64,000 nt of DNA from Stagnimonas aquatica (GTDB taxonomy: Bacteria > Pseudomonadota > Gammaproteobacteria > Nevskiales > Nevskiaceae), in NCBI RefSeq assembly GCF_003730135.1, contig NZ_RJVO01000003.1, positions 310,001 through 374,000 on the forward strand, read 5' to 3'. Shown here in pieces: positions 61,582 to 64,000 of this stretch; position 1 is the first letter of the stretch, and every line of letters starts with the position of its first letter. The notes below the pieces were generated by a model. It did no database searches. It saw only the letters and a list, made by a program, of their open reading frames with translations, and had not been told where the DNA came from. Made by a program: the position numbers and the translations under genes.

Positions 61582-64000
61582 ATGAACAACAACTGGACCA
61601 CCCCTGCGGTGGTCACGGCGCTGGGTCTGGTCCTGGCAGCCTGTTCGGGCAACTACCAGGGCACGGTCGATGCCGCCGGCGGTGGCAACCCCGGGGGCGG
61701 CAGCTTTGCCGACGACAAGGCGTACTTCGCCGGACGGGTGCAGTCCAAGCTGGATTTCTGCCGGACCTGCCATCTGCCCGGCGGCGTGGCCGACACCGCC
61801 GAAGGCCGGCGCTTCATGCTGACCGCCGACCGCAGCCAGGACTACGCCCAGCTGCGGCAGTCCTGGGAAACACTCGGTCGCGGCGTCGACGGCAACCGGA
61901 TTCTCACCAAGGCCTCCAACACCGACTCCCAACCGCATTCCGGCGGTGCGCCCTGGCCCAAGGGCAGCGCCGCTTACTCGGCGATGCGTGTCCTGCTCGG
62001 CTGCTGGGACAGCCCCGGCGCCTGCGCCGGCCTGATCGCCGGCGATGGCGGTGGCCCGGCCGTCGAGGAGCAGGCCCTGCTCGGCAACCCGGGCAAGCAC
62101 TACTTCGTCAACCAGCTCTGCGACGGCGCGCCGGACAACACGGTCATCGACTGGCAGGCCGATCCGCGCCGTTTCATGCTCCAGAGCAGCGGCAACATCG
62201 ACAACGACCAGTACGCCGTCCACTTCAACGATCCCTTCGAGATCTGCCACACCGAGACGCTGTTCGAGAACCAGGCCAAGCAGAACGAACTGCGGCTGGC
62301 CGCCGGCAAGACGCCGATCCACACCGCCAAACCCTATGCCGCGACCTGCGGCGAATGGCGTGCGCGGGTGAAGGAAGGGCATGACTGGATCGCCTACTCG
62401 CCCACCAATTCGCCTCGCAATGGCAGCGGCGGTGGCGGCATCGGCGGCAGCGATGCCCAGTCCTGGAACAAGCTCTGGCAGGTTTGGGGCTATTCGCAGC
62501 GGCCGGACAACTTCGACTCCCAGGTTTCCGAGCGCTACGGCCACTCGCCGACCCCGCCGCGCCCTGGCAGTGCGCCGGGCAGCTACGAGTACGAGTACCC
62601 GAATCCGTATCCGGTGATCGACAGCGCCAAGGGCATTGACGAGACCAAGCTGCTCAGCAAGACCTTCGGCGGCACCGGGCGTCTGCCGCTGGGCTATGCC
62701 CAGGGACGTGATGCCGACGGCGTCTATAACGGCCAGCTAGGGCTCAACTGCTTCAGTTGCCACGCGGGGCAGATCGGCGAGGGCGAGGTAGCCGGCCGCG
62801 ATGGGCTGCGGCAGGCGTTCAGCTACGGCAGCAACTCCGACGGCAGCTTCATGGGGCTGCCCAATACCGACACCGAACTGGGTGTGCTGATCGTCGATCT
62901 GATCCACGCCCAACAGCCGTTCAACCTGCACCTGCCGCCGGTGGGTTACCTGCCGCTGGTCAACACCACCCGCGGCAGCAATGCCGCCGATACCGAGATC
63001 GAGGCGATCGTCGCGATCCGCGATTTCGACACCCTCAACTTCAACCACGCCTTCGTCGACCCCGCGCACCCGAGTTACGGCGACCAGGACCCACCGGCCT
63101 GGTGGTGGCTGCACAACAAGTCGCGCTATCTCTGGTTCGGCGGCCACAGCACCGACTCCTCGCGCGGCAACATGTACTTCGGCAGCGTCAACAGCCTCAG
63201 CGGCGACGACGTGCTCAACAACGAGGGCATCTTCGAGAGCGTGCACGACTGGTCGCTGACGGTGGAGGCGCCGGACTACCCGCAGGGCTATTGCAGCGGC
63301 AGCGACGGCAGCCCGGCGCCGGGCGACAAGGAGGGCTGCATCAACCGGCCACTGGCCGAGCAGGGCGCGATCCTGTTCCACGAAAAAAACCTCTGGGCCG
63401 ACGGCAAGAACGCCGACATCCCGCAGCCCAAGGGCAATGGCGCCTGCGCCGGCTGCCACGGTGCCTATTCGCCGCGCTACGCCAACGACAAACGCTTCCT
63501 GCCCGATCCGAAAATGATCGGCCTGGCCGGCTATACCGTGCCGATCGAGATCATCGGCACCGATCCGGCGCAGGCGACCGGCTGGGCGAAGAACATCCGT
63601 GGCTTCGTCAGCACCTTCTGGTGGTCCTACCCGGATGCCCAGCCCAACTACCGCTTTCCCGAGAACAAGGATCCGCTGACCGAGTTCCTAGACGACTACT
63701 CCGGCTACGTTGACGGCCTCACCAACGGCCCCGCACTCGCCGACCAGCTCGGCCGCAATCTCGACGGCATGGGCCTGCTGCAACCGTTAGGCGATGTGCT
63801 GACGAGCGTGCTCGGCGCCACCTTGCCGCTGATCGCGCCGATCCCGGCCAGCGAGACCATGGGCCGGGTGAAGGGTGCCTGCGGCTTCGAGGAAAAGACG
63901 GTGGGCTATGTGACGCCGCCGCTGCACGGCGTCTGGGCCAGCGCGCCGTACTTTCACAACGGCTCGGTGCCCACCGTCTGGGACGTGCTCAAGCCGAGCG
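61582..64000 (+). CDS. RoxA-like c-type cytochrome with three CxxCH sites (partial)
   Basis: At least 806 residues from ATG 61582; it runs off the right edge. Signal/lipobox region VTALGLVLAACSGN. Haem sites are CRTCH (60-64), CFSCH (390-394) and CAGCH (622-626). The end TPPLHGVWASAPYFHNGSVPT carries the MauG/CcpA-type APYFHNGS motif shared with RoxA/RoxB rubber oxygenases, which are dihaem c-type cytochromes. The first haem site is extra relative to RoxA. The oxidised substrate is unknown, and a di-haem peroxidase-like enzyme is an alternative. Secreted or periplasmic; AraC gene divergent. Confidence 0.75.
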   Translation, partial: MNNNWTTPAVVTALGLVLAACSGNYQGTVDAAGGGNPGGGSFADDKAYFAGRVQSKLDFCRTCHLPGGVADTAEGRRFMLTADRSQDYAQLRQSWETLGRGVDGNRILTKASNTDSQPHSGGAPWPKGSAAYSAMRVLLGCWDSPGACAGLIAGDGGGPAVEEQALLGNPGKHYFVNQLCDGAPDNTVIDWQADPRRFMLQSSGNIDNDQYAVHFNDPFEICHTETLFENQAKQNELRLAAGKTPIHTAKPYAATCGEWRARVKEGHDWIAYSPTNSPRNGSGGGGIGGSDAQSWNKLWQVWGYSQRPDNFDSQVSERYGHSPTPPRPGSAPGSYEYEYPNPYPVIDSAKGIDETKLLSKTFGGTGRLPLGYAQGRDADGVYNGQLGLNCFSCHAGQIGEGEVAGRDGLRQAFSYGSNSDGSFMGLPNTDTELGVLIVDLIHAQQPFNLHLPPVGYLPLVNTTRGSNAADTEIEAIVAIRDFDTLNFNHAFVDPAHPSYGDQDPPAWWWLHNKSRYLWFGGHSTDSSRGNMYFGSVNSLSGDDVLNNEGIFESVHDWSLTVEAPDYPQGYCSGSDGSPAPGDKEGCINRPLAEQGAILFHEKNLWADGKNADIPQPKGNGACAGCHGAYSPRYANDKRFLPDPKMIGLAGYTVPIEIIGTDPAQATGWAKNIRGFVSTFWWSYPDAQPNYRFPENKDPLTEFLDDYSGYVDGLTNGPALADQLGRNLDGMGLLQPLGDVLTSVLGATLPLIAPIPASETMGRVKGACGFEEKTVGYVTPPLHGVWASAPYFHNGSVPTVWDVLKPS

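Overview
The window reads as chromosomal DNA of a high-GC gammaproteobacterium. The support is the combination of hda, rraA, dsbB, the dnaX-ebfC-recR cluster, the rpsP-rimM-trmD-rplS operon and a quinone-linked pyrD, together with a TonB-dependent receptor and many lipoproteins. The blend of Pseudomonas/Xanthomonas-like housekeeping genes with a RoxA-like cytochrome would suit Nevskiales/Solimonadaceae or relatives, but that placement is inference. Coding density is high. I see no tRNA, rRNA, CRISPR array, phage module or insertion-sequence transposase.

Layout, left half. 0-4 kb: non-coding repeats, then a minus-strand cluster of an ArnT-like glycosyltransferase, a GT2 glycosyltransferase and a flippase-like membrane protein. 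4-7 kb: dnaX-ebfC-recR. 7-15 kb: purB with an overlapping small gene, class II fumarase, an unusual sigma-54-activator-like AAA+ ATPase, class I fumarase, dsbB, a lipoprotein and rraA. 15-21 kb: a MATE exporter, a bile-acid/sodium symporter homologue and the glyoxylate shunt (aceB, aceA), each shunt gene with its own TATAAT promoter box. 21-27 kb: tsaB, gyrA and the ribosomal rpsP-rimM-trmD-rplS operon. 27-35 kb: an acetyltransferase, two short-chain dehydrogenases, a pair of related membrane-anchored repeat proteins, ribA, an ABC1-family kinase and pyrD.

Right half. 35-42 kb: an OmpA-like protein, small lipoprotein and membrane genes, a thioesterase, an M28-like lipoprotein with altered metal-site residues, a PucR-type regulator and a lytic transglycosylase. 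42-49 kb: an ATP-grasp gene and wrbA flanking 15 perfect copies of a heptanucleotide, then hda, a PerM-type transporter, purM and purN. 49-64 kb looks more accessory: a TetR/amine-oxidase pair, a RIO kinase, a TonB-dependent receptor, a DUF6351 serine-hydrolase-like lipoprotein, a CocE-family hydrolase, an AraC regulator, and a c-type cytochrome with three CxxCH sites that runs off the right edge and resembles RoxA-type oxygenases.

The most unusual items are the RoxA-like cytochrome/hydrolase/AraC locus with several inverted repeats in its control region, the heptamer array between two divergent genes, the AAA+ protein that keeps sigma-54 activator motifs but has no DNA-binding domain, the repeat-protein pair at 28-30 kb, and several families of palindromic intergenic repeats.
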